Source: Treponema sp. (GTDB lineage Bacteria > Spirochaetota > Spirochaetia > Treponematales > Treponemataceae). Taken from it: 64,000 bases of DNA. The stretch covers positions 1 through 64,000 of the forward strand of contig JAEEYO010000060.1 of assembly GCA_016288205.1 (NCBI GenBank), in the 5' to 3' direction. Below the pieces are notes generated by a model. The model was not told the DNA's origin, made no database searches, and was given only the letters and a program-made list of their open reading frames with translations. Numbering within the stretch: position 1 is the stretch's first letter; every line of letters begins with the position of its first letter. Position numbers and translations under genes: made by a program. Of this stretch, positions 33,372 through 41,583 are shown piece after piece.

Positions 33372-33427
33372 AAAACACTCCTTGTAATGCGGGCATTGCC
33401 CATGATGTATATTTTCAATATGCGAAA

Positions 33428-33901
33428 CTATCTGTTAAGCAAGATTTCCTTGATTTTCTCAATCAGCACTTCCATGTCCGGCTTCGTGTCAAGGAATTTC
33501 CTGAAATCAGCGTCGTGAATCAAGCGAGCAAGCTCGGAAAGAGTCTGCAAATGGAACTGGGATGATTTCGTGAGCAGGACAAACATGACGGATACTTTTC
33601 TTTCGTCGGGGGCGGACATTTCGATCGGGGTTTTAAGGTAGCAGACCATCATCATCTGGTTCTCTTCCTCGACGACAAGAGATTTCCTCGGATGGGGTAT
33701 GGCGATTCCGTTACCGACGGCCGTACTCAAAATCTTCTCGCGCTCGGACAGTTCCTCAACAAGATTTTTCTTGTCAAAACCCGCCGGAAAATCAATCTGG
33801 GCGCACAAGTTCTCAAAAACTTCCTTGGGAGTACTTCCCTCCACGTCCTTAAAAACTCCTCCGTTCCTAATCAAACCACTTATTGATGATTCACTTAGCA
33901 T
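33428..33901 (-). CDS. PTS EIIA-type domain protein (fructose/nitrogen class)
   Basis: 157 residues forming a single EIIA type 2 domain. The phosphorylatable His is in AVGNGIAIPHPRKSLV. The segments FVLLTKSSQFHLQTLSELARLI and FRKFLDTKPDMEVLIEKI complete the fold. No EIIB or EIIC partner is nearby, so it is more likely a PtsN-like regulatory protein than part of a sugar transporter. Site AGGAGAC fixes the start. It follows the unknown gene at 33921 by 19 bases and may share its transcript. Confidence 0.88.
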   Translation of the reverse strand: MLSESSISGLIRNGGVFKDVEGSTPKEVFENLCAQIDFPAGFDKKNLVEELSEREKILSTAVGNGIAIPHPRKSLVVEEENQMMMVCYLKTPIEMSAPDERKVSVMFVLLTKSSQFHLQTLSELARLIHDADFRKFLDTKPDMEVLIEKIKEILLNR

Positions 33902-33920
33902 AAAAATGTCTCCTGCCTAA

Positions 33921-35372
33921 TCAAAAAACCTTAAATCGATTGCACAGATGCTCTTCCACCGCAGCCTCAAGCTCCCCCCGGATATCCTCAAAGTTCCATT
34001 TCATACCGTCAAGCGAAAGAAGAACAGCGTCCGTATCCTTTTCGATGGACGGATCCTCCTCCACAGTCTGAAGAATCTTGTAAAGGTGTCCGAAAAGCTG
34101 AGTCAGTATGACAAGCTCCTGTTGTGGGAAGTCCTTGATTGTATTTCCGGCGGTCTTGTCAATTCTGTACACAAGTGCATTCACCTTGCTGAAAAGTTCC
34201 AGAGCCTGATTTCGTATGAGCCCCTTCGACTGATCCGCGAACCAGTTGTACGAGCGTGAAATCAATTCGTTCCTTTCCTTAAGTTCCATCATTATACAAG
34301 ATTTTTCATCTTTATGGAATACATAATCAGCAGGATAAATCTTTTCAAGTAATTTTTTGTAGTCTTTTTCACGGAGATAGTTCATATCAAGTATGTACTG
34401 ATCCAAAATCTCCTGGGAAAGCATGAATCCGATCCCGCCGTTCCCGTAGACCGACCTGATGAGATTCACGTTCCATTTTCCGACAGCCGGCACGTTCTGG
34501 CCCTTGAACCAAAAGCGCGTCTCAACCCCGAAATGCTCAATTCCGACGCGATCCGCGTACCGGTTTATGTACTCCTCCACGGATCCGCACGAGGGACCGC
34601 AAAGGGTGCTCATGTTCTCGAAAAACACGTTGGCAATCTGCTCTTCCATCGTTCCGCAGGGGCCCATTCGGTCAAAGCTCTCAAGAAGCGCGCACTCAAG
34701 ATTGTCGTACCAGTCAAGCCTAGCGCCACCGTCCAAGCCACGGTCAAAAGGATTGTCCCCGTCCTGCTCGACGCACAGATCAATGATGCCGAGGTTCCAG
34801 TCCCTGACCGTACACAGCAGCCTGTCTCCCTTCCTCAATCCGTACTTATTAATAAGAAGACTTAAATCAAATCCGCTGATCGCAATCTTATTCGGAAGCT
34901 CGAAATCCCTCGCCGCCATGTCCATGTTTACGTTCGCAGGATCCGCCGCAATGTACTGGGGAGCATATTCCTCGCCGTAGAGAATGAAAAAATCAATGGC
35001 CATGTCGCTGTCAAAGACACCCGTTTTCTGCGGAAGGCGCTCATTGTTCACAAAGAACTTCAGATCGGACGAAAGCATCTCTCCGTCAACAAAGGGCATA
35101 CACCTCGAACCGGGCACAAAAAGACCCTGATCGTATTCCTGGGGCGTGGGACGAATGCTGAAAAGCTCGCCGGTAAACGCACCCGCCTTGGTTATGTAGG
35201 TTCCGTTCTCCAGAGGGAAAACCCAGGGACATGCCTCAAGATAATCCGTGCATTCTCGTGCGGTCGCCTTCACTCCAATCTTGGAAAAAAAGCGGCACAT
35301 ATCACGGACCGTGAACCTGTCCAAAAAGGTTCGGAGAAAATGTTCTGTCATTGCCTGAGTTTTAAAATTCAT
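33921..35372 (-). CDS. Conserved-looking protein of unknown function
   Basis: 483 residues, soluble, acidic, no signal peptide. The N-terminal 60 residues look like a winged-helix or similar small helical domain (TVRDMCRFFSKIGVKATARECTDYLEA then WVFPLENGTYITKAGAF). A central part has the strand pattern KIAISGFDLSLLINKYGLRKGDRLLCTVRDW, and the C-terminal 150 residues are helical. I do not recognise a family. A TATAAA five bases before the ATG hints at a short-leader promoter, but no -35 is visible and no good ribosome binding site exists; ATG at 35351 is an alternative. It precedes the PTS IIA gene, and a regulatory role is only a guess. Confidence 0.7.
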   Translation of the reverse strand: MNFKTQAMTEHFLRTFLDRFTVRDMCRFFSKIGVKATARECTDYLEACPWVFPLENGTYITKAGAFTGELFSIRPTPQEYDQGLFVPGSRCMPFVDGEMLSSDLKFFVNNERLPQKTGVFDSDMAIDFFILYGEEYAPQYIAADPANVNMDMAARDFELPNKIAISGFDLSLLINKYGLRKGDRLLCTVRDWNLGIIDLCVEQDGDNPFDRGLDGGARLDWYDNLECALLESFDRMGPCGTMEEQIANVFFENMSTLCGPSCGSVEEYINRYADRVGIEHFGVETRFWFKGQNVPAVGKWNVNLIRSVYGNGGIGFMLSQEILDQYILDMNYLREKDYKKLLEKIYPADYVFHKDEKSCIMMELKERNELISRSYNWFADQSKGLIRNQALELFSKVNALVYRIDKTAGNTIKDFPQQELVILTQLFGHLYKILQTVEEDPSIEKDTDAVLLSLDGMKWNFEDIRGELEAAVEEHLCNRFKVF

Positions 35373-35504
35373 TCTACTTTATAAGATAATGCAAAATTGA
35401 TATTTTGAAAACAGGATTTTAAAATTTTTTTTCATATTGCCTTAAAATAAAAAATTATTTTATTGATTTCATCTTAATCAATCACACACTCCGACACATC
35501 GAGC

Positions 35505-35543
35505 AAAAGATGGCGCACAAAGCCCGGAATAGCGCATCATTTT
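35505..35543 (-). terminator. Terminator downstream of the HD-GYP-like gene
   Basis: On the minus strand AAAATGATGCGC and GCGCCATCTTTT can pair with a one-base bulge around a CCGGGC-containing loop and end in a T-run. The region 35373-35504 before the next gene is otherwise A+T-rich without a recognisable gene. Confidence 0.55.
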
Positions 35544-35563
35544 CAAGTCAACGCTTTTCGTTT

Positions 35564-36847
35564 TCAGCTTTTGGCGGTTTTGCTCAATGCGGCGACAACA
35601 TCGGAGGCTTCCTTGGTGTCAAGCACGCGGACAATCTTCACGTCGGTTCCGTTCGTCTGCATGGTTACGGGGCTTCCGTCCGGATTTTTCATTCCCACAA
35701 TCTGAACGATGGGGTTCCTCGGATCCGTCGGGTTAACGTCAACAACCTGCGCGACCTTACCGTTCGAAAGATAGGCATAGGCTCCGATCGGATAAAGCGA
35801 CAGACTGAAAAGCAATGCCTTGACGACGGTCTCATCATAGAGATGGTTCTCGTTCTTGAGCATCTCAACCATGGCCTCGTAGGTCGTCCTTGCCTCCTTG
35901 AATTCCCTTGGTGCGGTAATGGCCTCGAAAGTACACACGGTCGCAATAATCTTCGCGTAATAGGAGATGTCGGGTCCCTTCCTGTGTCTCGGATATCCGC
36001 TTCCGTTTTCCCTCTCGTGGTGATCCAGAACTCCCATGAGGATTGGAAGAGAGAACTCCGCTGACTTAAGGATATTGTAGCTTACGAGCGGGTGAGTCAA
36101 AATCATCTTACGCTCGGCTGCGGTGAGAGGCTTGTTGTTCATGTAGAGCTGCGGAGAGATTGTCAGCATACCGATCTCATGAAGAATGGTCGCGACTCCG
36201 AGTTCCACAAGCTTGTCCTCACTCATCCTGAGCTGCAAACCGATCGTTATGGCAAGAACCGTGGAGCGGATGCTGTGATAGACAAGGAAATAGTTGCGTC
36301 TGTCCTGGGGAACTGAAATTCTGAGCATATAACGCTGGTTGACCTTGATGAACTTGCACAAAGAGCGCACCGTACCGAAAATCTCGCTTTTCTTGAAATC
36401 CTTGTTCGTGGCGTAATATGTGTAGACCTGGTTGATGTATTCCATGTATGCCATGTAAACATCCTGAACCATCTCCATTCTCTCGCGGTCGTTGGAAATA
36501 GACGCCCTTCTCTCCTCGGCTTTCTGAAGAGCTGCCTGAACGCTCGGCTCAACGGACTCCTCGGTGTTTTCCTTTTCCTTGGGCTTTTCAATGACAAGCT
36601 CAGTAACGTCCTCGGTGGCGGCGGAAATTTCCTTTTTGACCTCTTCATTTACCACAGGCTTTGGAGGAGCTGCCACAACCACGGCACTTTCGGCACTGAC
36701 CGACGTAAAACTCCACTCAAGAAGAGCCTTTATGATTTCCTGCGGCAGAGGGCATTTTGCGGGACATAGGAGGAACTTGGCATCCAGCATCAGGTCCCCG
36801 GTATATTCGTTATTCGCTTTCAAATCTGAGACTGTAATCGTTTCCAT
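35564..36847 (-). CDS. Degenerate HD-GYP domain protein
   Basis: 427 residues from the ATG at 36847 (site AGAGGT; a GTG just upstream is not needed). The N-terminus (1-60) resembles the small DUF3391-like cap. A Pro/Glu-rich linker (60-110) is followed by the HD-GYP-like domain. The landmarks are altered: LHEIGM replaces the catalytic HD and GK of LHDIGK, HHERENGSGYP keeps the GYP loop, and TVCTFEAITA replaces the usual ADxFDALT. c-di-GMP hydrolysis is therefore doubtful, and a sensing or scaffold role is more likely. The C-terminal 60 residues add a strand-rich tail. A GGDEF protein is encoded nearby at 39359. Confidence 0.8.
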   Translation of the reverse strand: METITVSDLKANNEYTGDLMLDAKFLLCPAKCPLPQEIIKALLEWSFTSVSAESAVVVAAPPKPVVNEEVKKEISAATEDVTELVIEKPKEKENTEESVEPSVQAALQKAEERRASISNDRERMEMVQDVYMAYMEYINQVYTYYATNKDFKKSEIFGTVRSLCKFIKVNQRYMLRISVPQDRRNYFLVYHSIRSTVLAITIGLQLRMSEDKLVELGVATILHEIGMLTISPQLYMNNKPLTAAERKMILTHPLVSYNILKSAEFSLPILMGVLDHHERENGSGYPRHRKGPDISYYAKIIATVCTFEAITAPREFKEARTTYEAMVEMLKNENHLYDETVVKALLFSLSLYPIGAYAYLSNGKVAQVVDVNPTDPRNPIVQIVGMKNPDGSPVTMQTNGTDVKIVRVLDTKEASDVVAALSKTAKS

Positions 36848-36922
36848 CACTTACCTCTTTTTAAAGAAACCGGCGTTTCCTAAAGTATCGGCATTTACAA
36901 ACGATTTCAACACCCAAAACCC

Positions 36923-37705
36923 CTAATTGAACAGGAATCTCTCCCGCTCGACCTCTTTCTTAAACTGCTCGTCGATTACCGGAGGATGGCTGTTGAAATA
37001 GAGAATCTGCTCCAGTTCCTCCATCGTATGCACGCCCCACACAGGAGAAACGTTCTCGAACTGAAGGAAAAATCCCAGCGCAAGGGGAATGTTCGCGACG
37101 AGACCTCCGCAAAGAGGCTGGGAAGCCACGCAACCAACATCCCTTTCGGCACAAAGACGCACCAAGTCCTGAGATTTTTTGTCCGTGAGTATGCTGAAGG
37201 GAAACTGAACCGCGTCATAAAGTCCGCTTTCCACCGCTTCCTGAGCCAGCTCCACGCTTTCCGTGGCAAAACCGATGTGTCCGACCTCACCCTTCTGCTG
37301 CAGCCTGAGCATTTCGTTATAGAGTCCGTCGGGCCCGTCCTTTTTCGGAACTATCCCCAGATTGTCGAACTCATACAGCTCCACCGAGTCGCTTTCAAGA
37401 AGCTCAAGACTCTCCTCCAGGTCCCGCCTCAAATCAGAGACGGTCTGTGCGGCAGATTTCGTGCAGATGTTCACGTTATGGCGGATTCCATGCAGCGCGG
37501 CACCCAGTCTCCTCTCGCACTCAGGCCTGGTGTGGGACAAATCAAAGAAATTCATCCCTCCCTCGTATGCCTTGTGAACAATCTCGGAGACCTTCTCATC
37601 CGCTTCCGGGCCGAAATCCTCTATTTCCTTGCAGTCAAGACTCATTGCACCGAACGCGACCCGGCTCACGAGCATCTTTGCCCTTCCTAAAGATATGTAT
37701 TCCAT
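36923..37705 (-). CDS. Aldo/keto reductase-like protein lacking classical catalytic residues
   Basis: 260 residues, a shortened barrel. The N-terminus MEYISLGRAKMLVSRVAFGAMSLD-type segment and GMNFFDLSHTRPECERRLG align with the reductase pattern. The catalytic Tyr (normally in a YGxSE context) is replaced by TRPE, and the substrate-pocket His is replaced by Asp in YEFDNLG. The Lys in CTKSA remains. It may bind nicotinamide without reducing a carbonyl, or have another role. It starts 15 bases after glyQS without a clear ribosome binding site. An internal ATG at 37675 has AGGAAGG upstream but would remove the first strand. Confidence 0.78.
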   Translation of the reverse strand: MEYISLGRAKMLVSRVAFGAMSLDCKEIEDFGPEADEKVSEIVHKAYEGGMNFFDLSHTRPECERRLGAALHGIRHNVNICTKSAAQTVSDLRRDLEESLELLESDSVELYEFDNLGIVPKKDGPDGLYNEMLRLQQKGEVGHIGFATESVELAQEAVESGLYDAVQFPFSILTDKKSQDLVRLCAERDVGCVASQPLCGGLVANIPLALGFFLQFENVSPVWGVHTMEELEQILYFNSHPPVIDEQFKKEVERERFLFN

Positions 37706-37720
37706 AGCTTTAAGCTGCTT

Positions 37721-39178
37721 TTAACGCTGCACTGGCTTGTAGTTGCGGATTGCGTTGTGGAGGAATCCTGAAAGCTCGCTGATTTTCACGCGCTCCTGGG
37801 CCATGCTGTCACGGAAACGGACCGTAACTGTGTCAAAGTTGGGACTGTCCTTAGTGATTGTGTCATAATCGACGGTGATGCAATAAGGAGTTCCAATCTC
37901 ATCCTGTCTGCGGTATCTCTTTCCGACATTTCCGCTCTGGTCGTAGTCGGTCACGTATTCTTCCTTCAATGCGGTCCTGATTTCCTGCGCCTTCTCCGCC
38001 ATTCCGTCCTTTTTCATAAGGGGAAGGACAGCGACAGTAACAGGAGCGAGCTGAGGATGCAGATGAAGGACTGTGCGGTAATCCTCGGATCCTTCTCCAC
38101 CCACGTTCTCCTCCTCGTAAGCCTCACAGAGGAACGCAAGGAAGTTGCGGTTGAGTCCCGCGGATGTCTCAATGACATAGGGCGTATAGTTCTTGTTTCC
38201 GTCATCCTGGTCCATGTAGCTCATGTCCTTTCCGGAAACCTTTGTGTGCTGGCTCAGGTCAAAGTCAGTGCGGTTGTGGATTCCCTCAATCTCCTCGAAT
38301 CCGATCGGGAAGTTGTACTGGATGTCGTAAGCGTCCTTCGCATAGTGGGCGAGCTTGTCGTGGTGATGCCAGTTCAGGTTCTTTTCCGCGATTCCGTACT
38401 TGAGGTAGAAATTCCAGCGGTCCTTTCTCCAGTTCTGGAAAATCTCGTCATCGGTGCCGGGCTTGCAGAAATATTCCATCTCCATCTGCTCGAACTCACA
38501 TGTGCGGAAGATAAAGTTCTTGAAGATAATCTCGTTGCGGAAGGATTTTCCCACCTGCGCGACTCCGAAAGGAATCTTCATGCGGTTTGACTGCACGATG
38601 TTCTTGAAGTCGGTAAAGATTCCCTGGCAGGTCTCCGGGCGGAGATAAATAAGATGCGCGTCATCGGCGATCGGTCCCTGATGGGTCTTGAACATAAGGT
38701 TGAACTCGCGGACGGCGGTATACTTGCGGTTTGTGCTTCCACAGGTGGGACAGTTGATGTTCGCGTCGATGAAAGCCTTCATTTCCTCATGGGTCATTGT
38801 GTCAACTGGCTTTCCGGGATCCTTATCGGGGTTCTTGCGGACGAAATCCTCAATCAGCTGGTCGGCGCGGAATCTTGCCTTACACTCGGTACAGTCAATC
38901 ATCGGGTCGGAGAAGTGCGCCACGTGACCAGATGCCTCCCATGTCTTATGATGCTGGAAAATCGCGGAATCAAGTCCCACAACGTCGTCATGCAGCTGGG
39001 TCATGTAATGCCACCACGCGTTCTGAATGTTGCGCTTGAATTCCACACCAAGTGGACCATAATCCCAAGCTCCGGCCTGTCCTCCGTAAATCTCGCTGGC
39101 CTGATAGACAAAACCACGTCTTTTGCACAATGAGATGATTTTGTCCAAAGTGCAGGAATGATCAACTTTCTTTTCCAT
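37721..39178 (-). CDS. glyQS: Glycine--tRNA ligase, single-chain type
   Basis: 485 residues from the ATG at 39178 (AGGAG upstream); a longer in-frame start at 39304 would include the promoter. This class II synthetase charges tRNA-Gly. It is the eukaryote/Gram-positive alpha2 type, with FVYQASEIYGGQAGAWDYGPLG at the N-terminus (motif 1 region), CTECKARF and CPTCGST zinc-like Cys pairs in the insertion, RPETCQGIF (motif 2) and ETSAGLNRNFLAFL (motif 3). The C-terminal anticodon-binding domain begins near PQLAPVTVAVLPL. The aldo/keto reductase-like gene follows at once. Confidence 0.97.
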   Translation of the reverse strand: MEKKVDHSCTLDKIISLCKRRGFVYQASEIYGGQAGAWDYGPLGVEFKRNIQNAWWHYMTQLHDDVVGLDSAIFQHHKTWEASGHVAHFSDPMIDCTECKARFRADQLIEDFVRKNPDKDPGKPVDTMTHEEMKAFIDANINCPTCGSTNRKYTAVREFNLMFKTHQGPIADDAHLIYLRPETCQGIFTDFKNIVQSNRMKIPFGVAQVGKSFRNEIIFKNFIFRTCEFEQMEMEYFCKPGTDDEIFQNWRKDRWNFYLKYGIAEKNLNWHHHDKLAHYAKDAYDIQYNFPIGFEEIEGIHNRTDFDLSQHTKVSGKDMSYMDQDDGNKNYTPYVIETSAGLNRNFLAFLCEAYEEENVGGEGSEDYRTVLHLHPQLAPVTVAVLPLMKKDGMAEKAQEIRTALKEEYVTDYDQSGNVGKRYRRQDEIGTPYCITVDYDTITKDSPNFDTVTVRFRDSMAQERVKISELSGFLHNAIRNYKPVQR

Positions 39179-39239
39179 AATATATACGCTCCTAAAGTTC
39201 CCATGCCGGTTCGCAGGGGAAAAATTGCAATTTCCGCTT

Positions 39240-39268
39240 AGTATATCAGAAATGGGGAACAATGGCAA
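39240..39268 (-). promoter_or_regulatory. Promoter of glyQS
   Basis: Minus strand TTGCCA (39268-39263), 17-base spacer, TATACT (39245-39240). The start near 39233 would leave a leader of about 55 bases. Confidence 0.6.
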
Positions 39269-39277
39269 GACAAGCGA

Positions 39278-39299
39278 GTGGAAAGTTGAAAGTTGAAAG
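39278..39299 (+). repeat. Dispersed heptamer repeat, site 1
   Basis: GTGGAAA, GTTGAAA, GTTGAAA in tandem between the divergent glyQS and GGDEF genes. The same heptamer family occurs at 50938, 54119 (opposite strand) and 62203. Confidence 0.7.
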
Positions 39300-39338
39300 C
39301 TCAATTCACAATTATCTGTAGCTTTTTTTTGGGGGATG

Positions 39339-39347
39339 TGATATAAT
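39339..39347 (+). promoter_or_regulatory. Extended -10 promoter of the GGDEF gene
   Basis: TGATATAAT (TGn plus a perfect -10 box) ends 11 bases before the ATG at 39359. No good -35 is present, as allowed for extended -10 promoters. The predicted leader is only about 4-5 bases and has no ribosome binding site. Confidence 0.6.
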
Positions 39348-39358
39348 AGAAAATACTT

Positions 39359-41275
39359 ATGATTTTTGGGCGCAAGATAATTGCATTATGCACGGCACAA
39401 ATTACCAAGCCTCTCTGTAAGGATTACCTTACGACCTTGAGCAAAGGTCTTTCTGCTCACAATTTCTCCGTATTCGTCTACAATATGTGCTCGAGCCTTT
39501 ACTGGAACGACAATCAGAATTTCCCTGAGACGGCGGTTTACGACCTGATTGACTACGAGAACACCGACATCATCATAATAATGGACGAAAGAATCAAGAG
39601 CAGGGCAACAGCCTCAAAAATCATAGCCAAGGCGGAGAAATACGGAAAGCCGGTCATAATGCTGGACGGCCAGTACGACAAGGGAATCAGCGTCTGCTTC
39701 GACTACAAAAACGGATTCGAGACCATCGTAAGGCATGTGGTAAAGCATCACAAGCGGAAAAAGGTCTATTTCATGGGCGGAATTCCGGGAAACAGATTCT
39801 CTGAAGAGCGCAAGGAAGTCTATCTGAAAGTCATGCGCGAAAACGGACTTGAGGTAAAGGACTCCATGATCAGCCACGGATATTTTCTGCCGGGAGGGGC
39901 TCAGGAGGCTGCAGAGGCGATTGTCACTTCCGGAGAGCTTCCCGACGCGATAATCTGCGCCAACGACATAATGGCCCTGAACACCATGCTGATTTTGCAG
40001 AGATTCGGAATAGACGTGCCGGGTCAGGTGATTGTGACGGGCTTCGACGGAATTGACGAAATCTACTTTTCAACGCCCCAGCTCACATCGGGATTCTGCA
40101 ATTATGATAAAATCGCGGAGATGACGGTGGACATAATCCTGAGACTGTACGACCACCCTGATGACTCCCAAATCAACGAAAAATCTCTCGCAAGCCTCAT
40201 AGGAACAACGCACAATCTTCTGCCGGAGACAATAATCGCCGGCTCATGCGGATGCGTCGAGAACTATCTTGCGCCAGTGAACTATCTGACCCAGCTCAAC
40301 AACAGAACAACGACGACCGCGGAGGAGAACAGGGCAATCTTCAGAATCATGGAGAGAATGCAGAACTCAAGCTCCATAGAAGAGGCCTCCGAGAGCATGA
40401 ACCACGACCCGATTCACTCGATTGACGTGCTGCTGAACAAAAGCTACACACTTTGGAACAACAATCCCGCCATCAGACAGGACGGCCCGATCTTTGAGGA
40501 TGACATGTTCCTCTTTTTCAAATCCAACACCAAGGATTTCGCACCAAGCGACATAAAAAAATCCGACGTGATAGAAAATCTCAAGCCTTACGTGGACATG
40601 GGGTTCCCGCTGATTTTCAACACGCTCGACTACATCAACATTCCGTTCGGATTCGCATGCTTCCATTTCGCAAACTACAACGAGCTGAACTACTCTAAGA
40701 TACCGCTGATCGTCACGGCCATTCGAAACGCCATCGGAGGATTCTCGACCATCCAGTACCAGAAATACATGTCCAAGCAGATGGAAGAAATCTACAAGAT
40801 TGACTCTCTCACGGGACTTTACAACCGCGCAGGATTCTCAAGGCACTTTCAGGACATGCAGAAAAGGCTCAAGGCAACAAAGGGACCCGTCACGGTAATC
40901 CTTTCGGATTTGGACAGGCTCAAGAAAATAAACGACATTTACGGACACTCGGCGGGAGACAGCGCCATCCAGCAGTCAGCACGCGCACTTAAGCTCTCAT
41001 GCCCCGAAGATGCCCTCTGCGTAAGATTCGGAGGAGACGAGTTTCTTGCGGTAATCGAGGGAGATGTCGACACCGATGAAATCAAGAAAAAAATCGACTC
41101 ATATCTGTGCGAGTACAACGCGAACTCCAACCGCCCGTATGAGGTAAGCTCCAGCATAGGAATCTACAAAACCACCGGCGCGGACGATATCGACTTTGAG
41201 ACCCTGATCAAAAAGGCCGACGAGTCCATGTACAAGGAAAAGACCGAGCATCATAAAAAATCTGAGCATTCTTAA
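39359..41275 (+). CDS. Diguanylate cyclase with LacI-type periplasmic-binding-like sensor half
   Basis: 638 residues, no signal peptide or membrane helix, hence cytoplasmic. Residues 1-300 resemble the ligand-binding half of LacI-family regulators, with the domain ending in PDAIICANDIMALNTML and GIDVPGQVIVTGFDGIDE, but no DNA-binding helix-turn-helix precedes it. A linker follows, then GGDEF (about 470-630) with RFGGDEFLAV intact and IDSLTGLYNRAGF at its start. The inhibitory RxxD site is absent (CPED at that place), so product inhibition through it is not expected. It probably makes c-di-GMP in response to a sugar-like cytoplasmic ligand. Confidence 0.9.
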   Translation: MIFGRKIIALCTAQITKPLCKDYLTTLSKGLSAHNFSVFVYNMCSSLYWNDNQNFPETAVYDLIDYENTDIIIIMDERIKSRATASKIIAKAEKYGKPVIMLDGQYDKGISVCFDYKNGFETIVRHVVKHHKRKKVYFMGGIPGNRFSEERKEVYLKVMRENGLEVKDSMISHGYFLPGGAQEAAEAIVTSGELPDAIICANDIMALNTMLILQRFGIDVPGQVIVTGFDGIDEIYFSTPQLTSGFCNYDKIAEMTVDIILRLYDHPDDSQINEKSLASLIGTTHNLLPETIIAGSCGCVENYLAPVNYLTQLNNRTTTTAEENRAIFRIMERMQNSSSIEEASESMNHDPIHSIDVLLNKSYTLWNNNPAIRQDGPIFEDDMFLFFKSNTKDFAPSDIKKSDVIENLKPYVDMGFPLIFNTLDYINIPFGFACFHFANYNELNYSKIPLIVTAIRNAIGGFSTIQYQKYMSKQMEEIYKIDSLTGLYNRAGFSRHFQDMQKRLKATKGPVTVILSDLDRLKKINDIYGHSAGDSAIQQSARALKLSCPEDALCVRFGGDEFLAVIEGDVDTDEIKKKIDSYLCEYNANSNRPYEVSSSIGIYKTTGADDIDFETLIKKADESMYKEKTEHHKKSEHS

Positions 41276-41300
41276 TTTCGCCTTTTTTCCTTTCCGGTAC

Positions 41301-41329
41301 TTGACAAAAATCGCCAAATATGCAAAAAT
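41301..41329 (+). promoter_or_regulatory. Probable rpsU promoter
   Basis: TTGACA (41301-41306) with a weak AAAAAT (41324-41329) after 17 bases. Confidence 0.4.
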
Positions 41330-41373
41330 AAGGCTCCCGTGATACTTCACTGGCAAGGATGGTGAGAAAAGAT

Positions 41374-41583
41374 ATGGCAACAATCAATGTTGACGAGAAT
41401 GAGAACCTGGAGAAGGCCATCAAGCGTTTCAAGAGAATGGTTGAAAAGGAAGGCATTATCCGCGAGTACAAGAAGCGCGAGTATTATGAGAAGCCCTCAA
41501 CAATCCTTAACCGCAAGAACAAGACATTGCAGCGCAAGTTGCAGAAGAAGAACCACAGGTCACATGACGGAAAAGCATACTAA
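41374..41583 (+). CDS. rpsU: 30S ribosomal protein S21
   Basis: 69 residues from the ATG at 41374. The family N-terminus [21 protein letters not shown] supports this start; an ATG at 41359 has no properly spaced site. The conserved [17 protein letters not shown] core and a basic tail are present. S21 lies near the anti-Shine-Dalgarno end of 16S rRNA in the 30S subunit, and it helps ordinary initiation. The tail overlaps the start of the next gene by 20 bases. Confidence 0.96.
   Translation: MATINVDENENLEKAIKRFKRMVEKEGIIREYKKREYYEKPSTILNRKNKTLQRKLQKKNHRSHDGKAY

Noticed and set aside
37179-39304. Start of glyQS at 39304
   Set aside because: The extra 42 codons run through the promoter and heptamer repeat; family proteins begin near the ATG at 39178.
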